Positions 1 through 12,617 of a stretch of 64,000 bases of DNA are shown in pieces; positions within the stretch are counted from its first letter, which is position 1, and every line of letters begins with the position of its first letter. The stretch is from positions 1,120,001-1,184,000 of the forward strand of contig JAQFVV010012420.1 of assembly GCA_028023455.1 (NCBI GenBank), in the 5' to 3' direction. The notes under the pieces were generated by a model, which did not search any database, was not told the DNA's origin, and worked only from the letters and a program-made list of their open reading frames with translations. Source of the DNA: Epiperipatus broadwayi (taxonomy: Eukaryota > Onychophora > Udeonychophora > Euonychophora > Peripatidae). The position numbers and the translations under genes were made by a program.

Positions 1-1686
1 TTTAAATATTTAACTTGCTGTCTAAAATTTGACAAAACACACACAAAAAAATCAATAAATATTTTTGAAACTGATAAAATTTAAACAATTTTTAATTAAA
101 ATTTAAAATAAGTTATCTTTACTTAGTTTCATGAAAATATTTTAATAATAATACTTTATTCCTGAATATTATTGTCATTACAATTTTTTTTTTTAAAAAA
201 AATTATTTGATAATAAATAAATTATTTTACTAATATTATTTATCAGAATACATTGCAGAAACTGACCAACTCATTTTTTAAAAGGATCCCTGTAACCTAT
301 AATACTAAGATGGAATTTCTTCTAATAATAGCATCTATTTTAAAAAAAATTACAAAAAAAAAGTGCATTTCTTGACCCCTTTAAATTCTCTCTTAAATGT
401 CATATATTAAAGTATTTGTGTAAGCTATATTTCTAAAATTTAAAATTTTGGATTATCATATACATTTTATATACTCAATTTGTATAATGAACCAATTAAA
501 AGATTACAGTATATATATAATTTTATTTGAAAGTTAAAACAAATATGGGATAAATTCATAAAATGTCCACTCAGAAGACTTCATAGTCTTTTGAGAATCT
601 AAATATAGTAACATTAGATAAAATCATCTCATTGTGATAGTGTTATATCAGGGTTGAGTGCTGTGATATAACTTCATAAGAATATTTTGAAGAAATTAAA
701 ACTACTATTGCTATTATGTAAATGAGACCTTGATTAAACACTGTAAAATGCTGAGTATGGAATACTTTACTAAAAATAAAAACAGATCATCAAAATGGAT
801 AATTTTAATGGAAAGCTAAAAACTTGGAATAAGTATGGATTACATATAATGTTGATGCACAACAAAAAATATAAGATTTTCAGCTGAATGTATAGAAGAT
901 TTTGAACTGTAAATTATATATTTTTTTGTTTATATAAAATGTATAAGTGGATTATAAAATTTTTGTTGTAAATAATAAATATTGTGCTTTTGATGGCAAG
1001 TTGCAATTTTATAGGTATTCCTTGAAAATAAAACAGAAACGTTTCCTAGGTAATTTATTTATTTTTATAAATTCTTTATAATAGGTATGAATATATTTGA
1101 TTAGGGTACAAATATATCTCATTACAAAAAGAGGTTGAAGTAAATTGTAAATAATATCTATTAGTGATTATTATTATTTAATTTAAATAAAAGTATGTTT
1201 ATTTGTCTCATTATACATATTACCAGTGAAAAATAAGTTTTGTGTGTAAATATTTCTGGATAATATCAATGAAAGTTTATTCATTTAATTACTAAGAATA
1301 CAAATATAAAATATGTTTAAACAAATTGATTATATTTTAAATATAGTTTTAATATTTATAAAGTAAATATTATATAAGAAATAAGAAATTAATATTTACT
1401 GTAGCCAAATATATTTTAAACTGTTTTTGTGAGATATAAACTTATATTTATTTGGGTGATAAAAATAGCATATAAATTAAACATACTAATTAGATTTTGC
1501 AAATTATATATTTATTTTAGCAATATTTGTGCTAGTGTATAAGCTATTTTGGGTTCTTAATGTACTGTCTCAGCACCTGATAGATACATCCATAAAATAA
1601 TATAAGTATAATAGGTAAATAGAAATCAATCCAACTATTCAACAAGGAATATTTTATTTGCTTCTTAATTTAATATTATTATTAAG
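1..1686. other. AT-rich intergenic DNA, nothing recognised
   Basis: The stretch is made of A/T runs and short simple repeats with stops in all frames. No conserved protein motif, tRNA-like box or long inverted repeat was found. Confidence 0.6.
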
Positions 1687-1805
1687 AGATTGAGAGGGGG
1701 AAAATGGGAGAGAGAGAGAAGGATAAGAAAAAAATGGAGAAAGAGATAGAGAAAAAGAGAATGATGGAGAAAGAAAAGTAATGGTTAATTTTAGAAAGAA
1801 AAGGT
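1687..1805 (+). repeat. Polypurine (GA-rich) tract
   Basis: About 120 bases consist almost only of A and G on the plus strand, with repeated GAGA and GGAGAAAG blocks. It is a simple-sequence tract that could form unusual duplex structures. No coding potential was seen. Confidence 0.8.
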
Positions 1806-2069
1806 GGGTACGTAAAGGAGGCAGTTAATGATAATTTTATAGTTAGTATAATAATAAAAGCCTTATAATATTTTTAAAATTTTTAATGTGTTTATGGAAG
1901 ATCAGTTTATAAACAATGTTAGAGTTTTTCTGAAGGTTTGTGATAATGGTATTTTAATTATATTTATATATTGGACTATTTCTATAATCTAATATGAGTA
2001 TTGAATGTCTTTAAAAAAAATGTAACTTTATTTAAATATTCCAAATACATTCAACTGCTAATAGTAGCA

Positions 2070-2131
2070 CACAGGTTAGTATATGCACAACATTTCAAGA
2101 GGTATTATTCTCCTCTCATCTTCAGGTATTG
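2070..2131 (-). ncRNA. Hammerhead-like ribozyme motif, family E
   Basis: On the minus strand CTGAAGA (2119-2125) is followed by a hairpin with arms GAGAGG and CCTCTT around loop AGAATAATA, then GAAA (2093-2096). This is the order of the hammerhead core: CUGANGA, stem II, GAAA. Other copies keep the loop but change the stem, with GAGTAG/CTACTC at 45821 and GAGT/ACTC at 31437, which looks like compensatory change. A stem III of UG/CA beside loop UUGUG is possible, but I could not form a convincing stem I, so cleavage activity is uncertain. Confidence 0.5.
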
Positions 2132-2154
2132 CTGGCCTGACTAGTGACAGTACT

Positions 2155-2236
2155 AGCATGGGATTCAAACTTGGATTCTTATATTATTGAGTATAGAATT
2201 TTAGGGTAATGCTCTAACCAATTAAGCCATCCTGCC
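2155..2236 (-). ncRNA. tRNA-like Pol III promoter region of family E
   Basis: On the minus strand the segment begins GGCAGGATGGCTTAATTGG, an A-box-like sequence, and ends with GTTTGAATCCCATG, a B-box-like sequence, about 65 nt apart. This is the layout of a tRNA-derived internal Pol III promoter. It lies directly upstream of the hammerhead-like motif. A related tRNA-like head precedes the copy at 45749. It does not form a convincing intact tRNA, so I read it as a SINE-type head and not a functional tRNA gene. Confidence 0.6.
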
Positions 2237-2479
2237 AAAGGCAAAAATCACTAGAAATTTCATATACTTATCTATGAGGTTCCTTCTGATTTCTCCACTT
2301 TTTCCTAAGAGGGGAAAATAATACCTCCCAAAACATTGCGCTTATATTAATCTGTATGCTACTACTAACAGCTGAATGTATTTGAAATATTTAAATAAAG
2401 TTAAATTTTTCTAAAGACATTAAATACTTATGGAAATAGTCCAATATATAAATACAACTAATGTTAAGAGTTTATTTTA

Positions 2480-3060
2480 AATGGAATCATAAAAGTTATT
2501 TCTCATACTTTGATTGAAGTATAGGCAACCTTTTTCCAGCAGTGTGTTTCGTGAGATATTTTTGCTTACCTTAAATCAGCAGTATTAAAAAAAAAAAATC
2601 ACAAACTTTTTATTTTATAAAAAGTTTTCCAAAATAAAATTATTTAAAAAAAATATATATATAAATTTTATGCAACAAGTGACACAAAGAAATTACAAAC
2701 TTTAATGAGAAGCTTGGTTTTGGAGAGAATAAATCACAAATTAAGTGTGCCACATAGAAAGCGATAAAAGACCCACGTGGCCTCTGACCACAATCAAATA
2801 AATAATTATTATTTAATTTTTTCATTTTTCTTCTGCCTTTTTTTGATACCGAATAAATAATCACATGGTGAGTTGGTTAGTAGGTCATTTGATATTTGAA
2901 TATCCAACAGATTACAACATTTTCATTCAGTCGACCAATTGAATTTTTCTTTATAAATATTTTTCAATTGAAACTGATTTGGAACCCTGTAATTCTTTGA
3001 ATTTTACAATATCCCTACAGTATTAAAGCAAATAGAGAATCTTAATGTTTATTTGAATTA
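2480..3060. other. AT-rich spacer, nothing recognised
   Basis: No repeat seen elsewhere in the window and no protein similarity was found. Short open frames here lack any motif. Confidence 0.5.
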
Positions 3061-3084
3061 TTTAATCATTTAATTTTGTTAATA

Positions 3085-3291
3085 AAACAGGCAAAACTCT
3101 CCACCCAATAGTGCCACTCAGTGCGAGCCAGAGTAATCAATGGATGCCTGGATAGGGATTTTATGCACAAGCCTTCTGGCATCCATTGATTACTCTGACT
3201 TGCACTAAGTGGCACTACTGTATGGAGAGTTTTGCCTGTTTTAATAACAGTTATGAGCAAGCATAAGAAATAGTGATCATGTGATGTTTAG
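3085..3291 (+). mobile_element. Family A short foldback copy
   Basis: A near-perfect inverted repeat: AAAACAGGCAAAACTCTCC on the left matches GGAGAGTTTTGCCTGTTTT on the right, with the arms meeting near 3152. The arms hold the family A segment with ATCAATGGATGCC and its reverse complement. The right side continues about 50 nt further (ending GTGATCATGTGATGTTTA), the same asymmetry as in the full array at 11993. The ribozyme part is missing, so this is an internally shortened copy. Confidence 0.75.
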
Positions 3292-3299
3292 TGTTTCAT

Positions 3300-5220
3300 T
3301 TAGTTAACTAATTCTAATATTACTTTTTATTCTTCTACAGTCATATTAATATGGAGTTTTATCGTTAATATTTATTTATTATAAAAGACAATTATTTTAC
3401 AATTGATTGTTCCCAATCTAATATTTATAATAAGATTATATAATTATTAATATATATTTTTATTGTAATTTACCAACAAAATAATAATTTGAGATTTTTT
3501 GTTTTTACTTTTTTAAAGATGAGAATCAATGCAAGAATATTATACAGTCCATCCCTCTATAGACTACTGTAGTAAATCAGACAGTCCAGACTCCTCCCCC
3601 CTTCAAATTTTCAAGTGAAGTCAACATATCTATTTTGATTTTTCCATTTCATAATTTTCATTAATTTTTTTTTATAAATCTTTACTTATAATGTCTCTGT
3701 CAATATTTTCTTTTAAAATTCAAAATTTGTTATGTATTCATTTGTTATAATCATATATTATTCTCGCACAATAAACTGGAAATTTTATGAATAGTCAGAA
3801 ATGCTATTCTTACAATCAACAAAAATATTCAGATGATTATTTGACAGTCCCATCAGTATTAATAACATAATACTGTAATTTAAAACAATAACAATAAAAA
3901 AATCTCATAAGTATTTTAAAACTGTATAAAAACATTAAGCCATTCCTATTTGTAAAATTGATTATTCTTTCAAGAAGTAAAAGGAATTGGATTCAGTTTT
4001 AAAAAAATATTGCCTTGTCGGATTTTGTGTTAATAAACTTGGAATACGCTGATACATACTGTCATCTAGCGGCTTAACAAGAAACTATTTAAACCAAATC
4101 TATCAAATATCTAAAAATATTTATTGTACTATATATCATTTGGAACCACTTCTCTTGGACTAGTATATTAGATTCAACTATTGCACAATAGAATATTTTT
4201 TTCTTTATCTTTTATTCTAAACAGTATAAATATTTATTAATATTACTGCTGTATATTGACACCACTCTGCAATCGTGGTAAAGATCAACAGATAAGCAGA
4301 AATAAATATTACACAAACAATTTGACTAATAACTGACGTTTCCAAAATAATGATAAAAGTAATGTGAAAAATAATACATATAAGTGGCCATAGACGCTTA
4401 TTAAATAATAAAAAGACTGGTGTGGCATGGAAATGTTCTTGGGTTCACTTTGGAACTTTCCGTAATGAAAATTCACCGAGTATTCCATTGTCCTCTTGTA
4501 CACTTGAACTTTGTCCTTAGTTCATAATATGATGCAGTTCCCACAATGCGAATATATCTTTTCTTTTTGAGTTATGTTTTCATTTTGTTCCAAATCATTC
4601 AATGCTATAATCCTTTAATTACTTTTGCACACCATGGAAATTTCTAGATTCCGATTATCAATCTAATTCCTTATAATGATATTTCTATTTCTGAAACAGG
4701 AAGAATTCTTTTAATTTTAATCAGCTTTTTGATAGCTAAATATTTAGTTCTTTACAGATGAAACTGATATTTTTTACTAATGAAAATATCTAATCTAAAC
4801 TTAACTGAAATGTTTTATTTAACTAATAAAATATATAACTTTTCCTTTACATTACTTAAATCACACAAATATTATTTAGTTCCTTACAATATTTTTTATT
4901 TATTTCTAAACATAGCAATTATTTTAAATATTATTTACATTATTTAGTTTTTAAACCAGCACTTTTCATTTCGATTAGGTTTTACCCTTAAACTTAATTA
5001 TACTTCTGTCATAACAGACGATAGATAGTATGCAATATGTATAATTGATTATTAACATACTCCATAACATAAATAGTATTCTGATGAAAAAATAATTGAA
5101 TGATTAGTAATTCAGGATGTCACATGATGTTGAATACCAGAAGTAATAAGTTTAACTTCAATATTGAGACTTCTAAGTTCAGAATCTGAAAATCAGCACA
5201 AAACTGCCAAGGTACCAATC
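3300..5220. other. AT-rich DNA, nothing recognised
   Basis: I found no protein motif or repeat with a second copy in the window. Short open frames such as 4309-4503 show only low-complexity, hydrophobic translations and are not credible genes. Confidence 0.5.
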
Positions 5221-5221
5221 T

Positions 5222-5268
5222 AAAAACTTTTAGCATACAAGCCCTATTCTAAATATAAGATCTAGTTG
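5222..5268 (+). repeat. Dispersed repeat, copy 1
   Basis: A stretch of roughly 45 bases including CTTTTAGCATACAAGCCC and TCTAAATATAAG is repeated almost exactly at 8046-8090. The copy spreads no further on either side, so it is a fragment of a larger dispersed repeat that I cannot name. Confidence 0.7.
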
Positions 5269-5612
5269 TAAAGGGTAGCTTACAATGCACATATTCATAA
5301 AAAGATAAAGCCTGCTTATTGAACCCAACCCATTTGGAATTTTATTAATAGTGGGAATTATTTGTTTGTTATTATTACATATATACCTATAATACATAAT
5401 AAATTATTATTTTATTATAAATAAAATACGATCTATATTTTGAAAAGTAATATTGTATATATATAAACTATTTGATTAAACACTGTAATATATATATATT
5501 AATATTGAATGTTAACTTGTAATCAAATGATTTAAGGGTAGCCTGAAGTTAAGTTAGGTGGTGATATGTGGAGATAAAACTGATTTTATTATTTTATTTT
5601 TATTTGTAATAA

Positions 5613-5680
5613 ATGAAATGTATTTAAACAATAGGCATTTAAAATCTAAATGTATTTAAACAATAGGCAGTTTAAAATCT
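5613..5680 (+). repeat. Short tandem duplication (33-34 bp unit)
   Basis: The segment with AAATGTATTTAAACAATAGG occurs twice in direct tandem, differing by a small insertion. It is a simple local duplication with no coding content. Confidence 0.75.
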
Positions 5681-5689
5681 CAGCATTTC

Positions 5690-7060
5690 ACAGGATTTAC
5701 AGCGTTTTATATAAAAATAGAAACTTTTTTTAAAAAATCGTTCTTTTTATTGTTATAGCATCTGTAACAAAAGACCGCAGTTAAAATTAAAATTTAGAAC
5801 ACTAAAATGGAGTTTTGCTTTTTCTTTTATTTAAATTATAAACATTTTTAAAAGTCAAATGCTGTAACTAAAAGTTTACCAAATTCAGAGCAAAGAAAGT
5901 GAAATAAGAAGTAAGAATAACTGATACATTTTGTAATAATTAAAGCATGTTTTAAAAGTTGTTGGAGTAATTTTAAATATTTTAAATCTTATTTAAAAAA
6001 AAAGAATAACGAAAATTAATCTGCTGAAAATTGGAAAGAAAGAAAAATGAAATAATTTTTTAAATATATATTTACATAAAGCGCTTCTATATTATCCAAT
6101 AAAAATTTATGATTACAAATAATTATTAAATTGTAGTTTATTATGAATATGGGCTAGAGCAAAACATGTTATTGTGTATCATGGTATTTCCTACCAGCTG
6201 CATTAAACCTCTATAATTTATTTTTCTACTTTATTGTAAACACACAAGAAGATGCCTGCAGTCTAAAGTAAACAAGCATTGGAATACTTAATGGTGAATC
6301 AAATGAGGATCAAGGTGTTTACCATTAAACACAACTACAGGAGAGACCATTGTACCTATCTATCCTTGCTAAGGAAAATGATTTACTAAGTGAAACTGCT
6401 TTGAAAAACAACTTGCCTAACTATCAACTACTACTACCTCCATTAGGATGATTTTTATGAACTTTGTTCCAATTACAACTTTTTTTAATCAAAGAATCAA
6501 TATTGTAAAATTTTTTATTCATGTTATCTGTTGTATTTTCACACTGTGATGCTGAGGCCTCATTTTTTTAGAATTAGCAAAGAAGGAAGGGGGGGGATTA
6601 TTCACTTTGATATTTTTCTATTTTCATTGTAAATAAAATTTAGGTTAACTCACCTGCTTCACATCAGGTTATCCTCATAAATATTAAGGTAAGATTCTCT
6701 ACATTTATTTTCATAGATTAAATTGCAACACTTATACAGAATGCATATTATATGTTTTATTTTGTGATTAACCTTGTATATATATATTTTCCAGTATGTT
6801 TGACTAATCAACTAGTTTCTATCTCTATCATATATATAAATTGGGGGAACTTGTTAAATAGATTGTTAACATTTGTAAATATATAATTTAGCTAGCTAGC
6901 ATCTCAATTATCTTAAATAACTAAAGTTTATTTTTCTATATAATTATGATTTGTAGAGAATGAGTGACATAGGTGGATTTCTACCATGGGGTATAAGGGT
7001 TGGATTATAAGAATAATTAATTAGTAAAATGGTGGAGGTTCACATGTGACACATGTACAT
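5690..7060. other. AT-rich DNA, nothing recognised
   Basis: No conserved protein, RNA or repeat structure was found apart from short homopolymer runs. Confidence 0.5.
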
Positions 7061-7063
7061 ATG

Positions 7064-7168
<105 letters not shown>

Positions 7169-7539
7169 TTATCATTACTATTGTTGTTATACTTTATGAT
7201 ATTTATTATTGTTAATAAATGTTTAAGAGTTTGTATTATTCCAGTCTCTGGTTTATTGAGTTGTCCTGACATTCCATAGTTTATAAACAATTATGCATGC
7301 ACACACATCTATTCTTCTTATCATATAAAAGCTTGAAAATAAAACAAATATAATAAATGCTAGTTGTAACCTATATATAGGTGCAGCAGTTGCTGTGTGT
7401 ATCTGTTCATACCTGTTAAAGAAGTCAAAAGCAATATTCTCTCTGGGCTTGAATATTAGGGCATAACGGAATTTAAAAAAGAGGGAAAGTGGATGAACTA
7501 ACCTAAATTGCATTTAATATTAGTAAATAGGGATAGAGT

Positions 7540-8095
7540 TAGTCAATTAAAGTGTATGCAATCATTGGTTAAGCATTTCATCAGGTTCTCATTAGCATTC
7601 TATCAGAAGACCCACAGTCTGAACATAGTTAGATGCAACCTTTTCCCCCTTCTAAACCTAGTAGGTCTCTGCAGATTGTTTCATTAGGGGCAGTAAATTA
7701 GAGCATATTAACTTATCCCACACCAGATTGCTACATCTGCATAGTATGACAGTCTGCAAGTTAGTTGACCATCTGTTACATCTGGCATACCATTGTTGGG
7801 TTTGGTTAGCTTATGATTGTTGATGAAGAGTACCATCCATTATATCTGGTGTCAGCAATGTTTGGGGCTTGATAGATAGGGGTACCATCACATATAGACT
7901 TCGTATAAGTTGGTCATACATTGTGATTGAACCAGATGATTGTTGAATCTGATCTATATATCCAAGTGGTAATCATTCCGTCCATTATATCTGGTGCCAT
8001 CAACTTTGGGGCCAGTGGTGATCATTCCGTCCGTTATAGTAACAATCTAAAAACTTTTAGCATACAAGCCCTATTCTAAATATAAGGTATAGTTA
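7540..8095. repeat. Less AT-rich island with decayed internal repeats
   Basis: Base composition is visibly richer in G and C than the surroundings. The motif CCATTATATCTGGTG recurs near 7840 and 7981, with a weaker version (CTGTTACATCTGGCA) near 7772, each followed by a T/G-rich TTTGGGG-like segment. This suggests an old tandem or dispersed repeat. The right end (8046-8090) is a second copy of the repeat at 5222-5268. No protein or ribozyme core was recognised. Confidence 0.45.
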
Positions 8096-8099
8096 AGAT

Positions 8100-9045
8100 T
8101 GCCACCCAGATAGACAAATTTTGTTTGCCTATCCAAAACATATGTTGGACATGTTGAATCATAAAGTAATCAATGTATAAATAAACAATTGTATTGACAT
8201 TAATGCTTTAAATAAATAGTAATATAAATTATATGATACTTATATATTTTCTTATCGAACATTTCGACTTGTAAGCAATTTATTGACTTTATAAACAAAT
8301 TTTTAAAATTTTATTTATCACAAGCCAGGATATAAGACAATTTTAAATTTCATTTGTGTATTTTTAGATATTTATTTTACTTATATTTAATATTAGAATG
8401 CTTGATTTAATTTTAGAATTTCATCATGGTAGTTTTTAAATATGCAAGATAAAAAAAAATCAAATTAATTCTTAAACATCTTTTTCTTCCTAAAAGACTT
8501 TAAATAATAGAAGTAATTTTAATAATCAAAGTTCAGCTTAAGTTAAATCATCAATCTTTTTCCTAAAGAAAAGTTTTTAAAAAGAATACCTAAGCAGGGC
8601 TATTATGAGAACTTTGGAAAGTGTTTACAGTGTGCATACTTGATAACAGATGGGTGTGATAATGTCATATAAGATTCTTTGTAATTCAATAGACCTTGTG
8701 TTGTAATGGACATATTTTATGTGCATGTGTGAAATACAAAGACATTTTCTGAATTTTTGTACCTGTATTTTTTTTGTTGCTTTTGTGTGGACAAATCATT
8801 ATCAACTATAATCATTTTTATTAGCATTCCTGTTTCATAAATCTTCAATTAATACTTGATTTAGTGGTAAATTTAAATAGAATAATATTTTGATCCCCAG
8901 ATAAAAATGAGTATAAAAATGAAGAGCTATTCTGGTGAGTACAAAAGAGAAATTGCAGAGAGCTCCTGGGGTAAGAATCTTACAGATTTCTCTAAAGAGA
9001 AAAAATACTTAAAATAAATGTACATTTTTCTACTTGAATAAATAT
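8100..9045. other. AT-rich DNA, nothing recognised
   Basis: No gene, RNA or repeat is supported here. Confidence 0.5.
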
Positions 9046-9049
9046 AGAT

Positions 9050-9153
9050 TTTTGCATATGAAAAAATAAGACATCCCTGAAAATAAGACATATAGTGTCA
9101 TTTAGAAGAAAAGTTAATATAAGACCCTGTCTTATTTTCAAGGAAATATGGTA
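9050..9153 (-). mobile_element. Short palindromic MITE-like element
   Basis: The left end carries ATAAGACATCCCTGAAAATAA and the right end CTTATTTTCAAGGAAATATG, giving imperfect terminal inverted repeats around AATAAGAC/GTCTTATT blocks over about 100 bp. The layout resembles short non-autonomous DNA transposons. From memory similar AATAAGAC palindromes occur in several animal genomes, but I cannot assign a family. Confidence 0.5.
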
Positions 9154-9384
9154 TATATGTTTCTCCTCTTTTTGTGACAAATGATTACTATAGCTATTTC
9201 TATTTTTCTAGTACATTTTCCAGTTAATGCATAGAAAATTTTTTATTAGTCATACTCCACCATTTTATATTTTTATTTATTTGTAATTCCAATTTATAAA
9301 CTCTTGGATAACTTAATAATAATATTTCCCTCAAATCCATTTTTTAAAATTACATTCTTATTTAGAGATTCATATTTTAATTAA

Positions 9385-9430
9385 AAAAACCTTACCTCAG
9401 TAAAAAGTATAAAAAGGTAAGGTTTTTTTT
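9385..9430. repeat. Small perfect hairpin
   Basis: AAAAAACCTTACCT is followed about 18 nt later by its complement AGGTAAGGTTTTTT. It could be a foldback remnant or a hairpin in a transcript. No flanking context explains it. Confidence 0.6.
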
Positions 9431-9599
9431 AAAAAATATAATATAGATTGCAAACAGATTGATTCAAACCCTTCATATTTGAAAAATGTACAGAAATGAA
9501 TGAAGTAAAGGGCATACATAGAATTATAATTAATTCAGTAAAACAACACATGATCTCTTTTTCTCTATGCTTACCCAGGCTATTAAATGCAAAATTTTT

Positions 9600-9775
9600 T
9601 CCACATAATATTATCACCTAGTGTAAACTAGTATTCATCGATGAAAGCCATAAGCTAGAAACTAGTCTAGGGATATTGAATAGAAAGGTACTGGATAGGA
9701 ATTATAATGCATAACATTTCAGTATTTATTGATTACTAGAATTTACACTAGGTGGCACTTTTACATGGAAATTTT
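9600..9775 (+). mobile_element. Family A retrozyme fragment, decayed
   Basis: The segment shares the family A order: a copy of the GTGTAAACTAG..GGTGGCAC terminal region, then ATCGATGAAAGCC, GAAACTAGTCT and GGGATATTG, which correspond to the ribozyme region at 13244-13285. The CUGAUGA core is mutated to a CGATGA form and stem II is weakened, so the ribozyme is probably inactive. The ends are partly inverted, as in other foldback copies. Confidence 0.65.
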
Positions 9776-10059
9776 TTTTGCTACATAATTATAATGGTAA
9801 AATGAATTGTATGATTTGGTGCAGTGATATAATGGCAGCCTCCCATACTTAAATTTTTTATGATTCTTGAACAATAAATCATTCAGTACAATGGAAATTA
9901 CTATAATTGAACCTAATATATTAGTGCACTTTAAATGTAACTTATTAGTGAATATTTAAAAAAATATATAAAAAAATAAATAAATAAACATAAATTTATT
10001 ACTTGATTATAAAATATTTAAATACAAGTACATTGTCTATACTGAACTTAATGTAATTT

Positions 10060-10450
10060 AGAAGGAATTTGAACTCAGTCTTCCTACATCTATTCACTCT
10101 ATCTTATACAAGAAATACACATGTCTACATACATGTGAAAAAGATAAATGATCTCCAATATAGGTATTTCATGCTGAACTAGCACTCATTAGCTGGTTCA
10201 GATCATCTCCCACACATGTATATAATTAGTGCTCAGTTTATATTAAGATAACAAATCTTCAAACTTTAATGGACAAGCTTCAATCTTTTCCACCCTCTAA
10301 CTCCTCAGCCATCCATATCATTGAAAATCTGATGATGGAATACTCAAAGTCTTTGTTGATGCCAATATTGTTAACATACCTATGTTGACCCTAAGTTACT
10401 CTGATCCTTCAAATATAGAACTCTAATATGTCTATTTAAACACACAGGTT
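10060..10450 (-). mobile_element. Family B retrozyme copy, decayed
   Basis: On the minus strand the block follows the family B monomer almost throughout, including AAAATCTGATGATG, the TTTAATGGACA segment and the ribozyme region. In the ribozyme the conserved CUGAUGA reads CUAAUGA, which should abolish cleavage, while GAAA and the stem II arms GTGCT/AGCAT remain. The copy is single and has no inverted partner. It ends near a tRNA-B-box-like GAATTTGAACTCAG on the plus strand. Confidence 0.7.
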
Positions 10451-10459
10451 ATGAATAAA

Positions 10460-11979
10460 TTTTGCATTGCTAAGTGGGAGATATGGTCCATTTTGATATA
10501 ATATAAAAATGTTTTATAAATAGAAAATTCTTAAAAGAATTTATTTAACAAATTTTGATTTAATAATTATAATAAATTAATTTCATTATCTACTTATATT
10601 TATTTGATTAGAAGAAATTTTGCTTTACTAAATGGCAAAAAATTCCTAATAAAAGCAGTGCTTTTTTGTACACTGTTCAAAAATTGTAGTCTATCATAAA
10701 TGTGATTATTTCATTGATATTCTTTTTTCTGTTGGCATTGTTATTGAAGGGAAATTTAGCAAAGAATTGCAAATTTATATTTGTTTTTACACTTCATACT
10801 CAACTAATAACAATCTAATAATAGTTTTAACAATTCAACTTTTTCATAAAACATAATGTACATTCTGAACAAATGGATGGCTGATACAATTGTATTCAAA
10901 TTGCTGCTATGATTTTTCTGTTTTTATTTGTTTGTGAAAATTAAATTTTAGTATAATATTGCAAGCGTTTTGGTTTTGTATGTTATCTTAAGTTGAGAAT
11001 GAAATGTGTATTACATTTACACAGGATATAAATAAATACATTGTGATTTAATATTTTTTTTAACAATTCAACTTTTTCATTGATACGTAAATTGTGGAAA
11101 TTGTAATCTTCATGATGTCATATTGGCTGATCTAAAAGGTATTTGTAAAATAAAAGAATTTGAATTCCTGTAGTTTGAAATGATAATGTTCAACCAATAT
11201 AATCACATTTAAAGACATATGAGTTCATTATTTAAAGTAAATTCTAAAGTAACTTTTGTAACATTCAAGCATTACCGGATGAGGTGTGTCCAACTGTTCC
11301 ATCTAATTGATCAAAGAGATTTTTTTTTACTTCAATGGATTTGATCTAAAAACCTTTATATTTTTAACTATTATCACTGTTTGAGATACTCCACTATTTT
11401 TTATATAGTTCTAAATGTAAAATAACTTAGATCAGATTATTAACATACAGACTTGAAGAGCTTTTAAACACAAAAATTTATATAATGCAAGTTCACATCA
11501 TCAATTATTGCCAATAACTAGATCTCACATATTAATCCAAACAATTTTCTCTAAGTTGTTTTTGTCTTTGCTTTCCAGTATTTTCCAAAGATTTTTCAAC
11601 ATATCTTATAAAATTCTTTATTTTGAATGCACACACAATCCAATTTATTTTCTAATACATAATTAATTTTAATGTGATAATCAATCTAAATAAGATTACT
11701 TATTTTTTTCAATATTTATCTTTAAACAAATTCCTAAATCTTAAAACTTTTCTCCTCTCTTGTCTTAACTGTCCACATCTTTGTTTATATAAAATTAGCC
11801 CAAACAAAACATTTTATAAGTCTCATATTTAAATTTTATTTCAATAGTTCACATAATACCTTTTTATCTTTCTTAGAAGCCTATTTAGCCATTGCAATTT
11901 TCATTCTAACTTTTTATTATTTTTATCATCTTTATTAAGTTTTCTTAATATTTTAGAGCATTAATTCATTCTATTACTT
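10460..11979. other. AT-rich DNA, nothing recognised
   Basis: The phrase AACAATTCAACTTTTTCAT occurs twice (near 10829 and 11061), a minor local duplication. No gene or element is supported. Confidence 0.5.
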
Positions 11980-12144
11980 TCAATTAATACTTCACATGAT
12001 CACCATCTCTATACTAGCACATAATTGTTGTAAACAAAGGCAAAACTTTCCATACAGTAGTGCCACCCTGTGCCAAAAAGAGTAATCAATGGATGCCATA
12101 AGGCTTCTGCATAAAATCCCTATCTAGTGCCTACTCATCCAATA

Positions 12145-12186
12145 TCCCCAGACTAGTTTCTGGTTTATGTCCATCATCAGTGAGGA
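12145..12186 (-). ncRNA. Hammerhead ribozyme, family A unit 1
   Basis: On the minus strand stem I is UCCUCA/UGGGGA (six pairs with one G-U). The core CUGAUGA is followed by a short stem II (UGG/CCA), GAAA, the palindrome CUAG and UC before the cleavage site. Stem II is one pair shorter than in the inverted copy at 13244, so activity may be reduced. Confidence 0.75.
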
Positions 12187-12575
12187 GCCTTGGATCTAAG
12201 AGCACTGCACCTAGATCTTTGGGATCTAATGCAACCCTCCAGCAACCACCTTTTAACTCTACTTTACTACAAAACTATGAGAATGAAATTGAAAACACAA
12301 TAATATCTTCAATCTAAGCTCAATAGCTTATATAGTCATATGGGTCTGAACTCAATTCAGCACCCATACATTTTGGTGTCTTTGGCTCTTAAACAACCAT
12401 AGCCACCACTAACCACTAAACATCACATGATCACCATCTCTATACTAGCACATAATTGTTGTAAACAAAGGCAAAACTTTCCATACAGTAGTGCCACCCT
12501 GTGCCAAAAAGAGTAATCAATGGATGCCATAAGGCTTGTGCATAAAATCCCTATCTAGTGCCTACTCATCCAATA

Positions 12576-12617
12576 TCCCCAGACTAGTTTCTGGCTTATG
12601 TCCATCATCAGTGAGGA
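12576..12617 (-). ncRNA. Hammerhead ribozyme, family A unit 2
   Basis: The same fold as unit 1, displaced by exactly 431 bp. It differs by one base in the stem II region (ACATAAG in place of ACATAAA). Core, GAAA, CUAG and stem I are intact. Confidence 0.75.

Larger units (their letters stand above)
1916..2473 (-). mobile_element. Family E hammerhead-like retroelement, inverted pair with imperfect TSD
   Basis: Two copies of one repeat lie tail-outward. The minus-strand copy runs from about 2236 down to 1928 and the plus-strand copy from about 2290 to 2460. Both contain a tRNA-proximal body, a GAGAATAATA-type hairpin and a 3' part with AAATAAAGTT. The flanks carry ATGTTAGAGTTT on the left (1916-1927) and ATGTTAAGAGTTT on the right (2461-2473), an imperfect 12-13 bp target-site duplication. 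The minus copy extends 197 nt beyond its core motif, the plus copy about 156 nt. This asymmetry repeats in families A and B. Partial copies lie at 31391, 45749 and 57573. Nothing here codes for protein. Confidence 0.7.

Noticed and set aside
10325-10340. AAATCTGATGATGGAATACTC in family B, with a CTGATGA word
   Set aside because: No GAAA box or hairpin follows. The real ribozyme of the family is elsewhere in the monomer.
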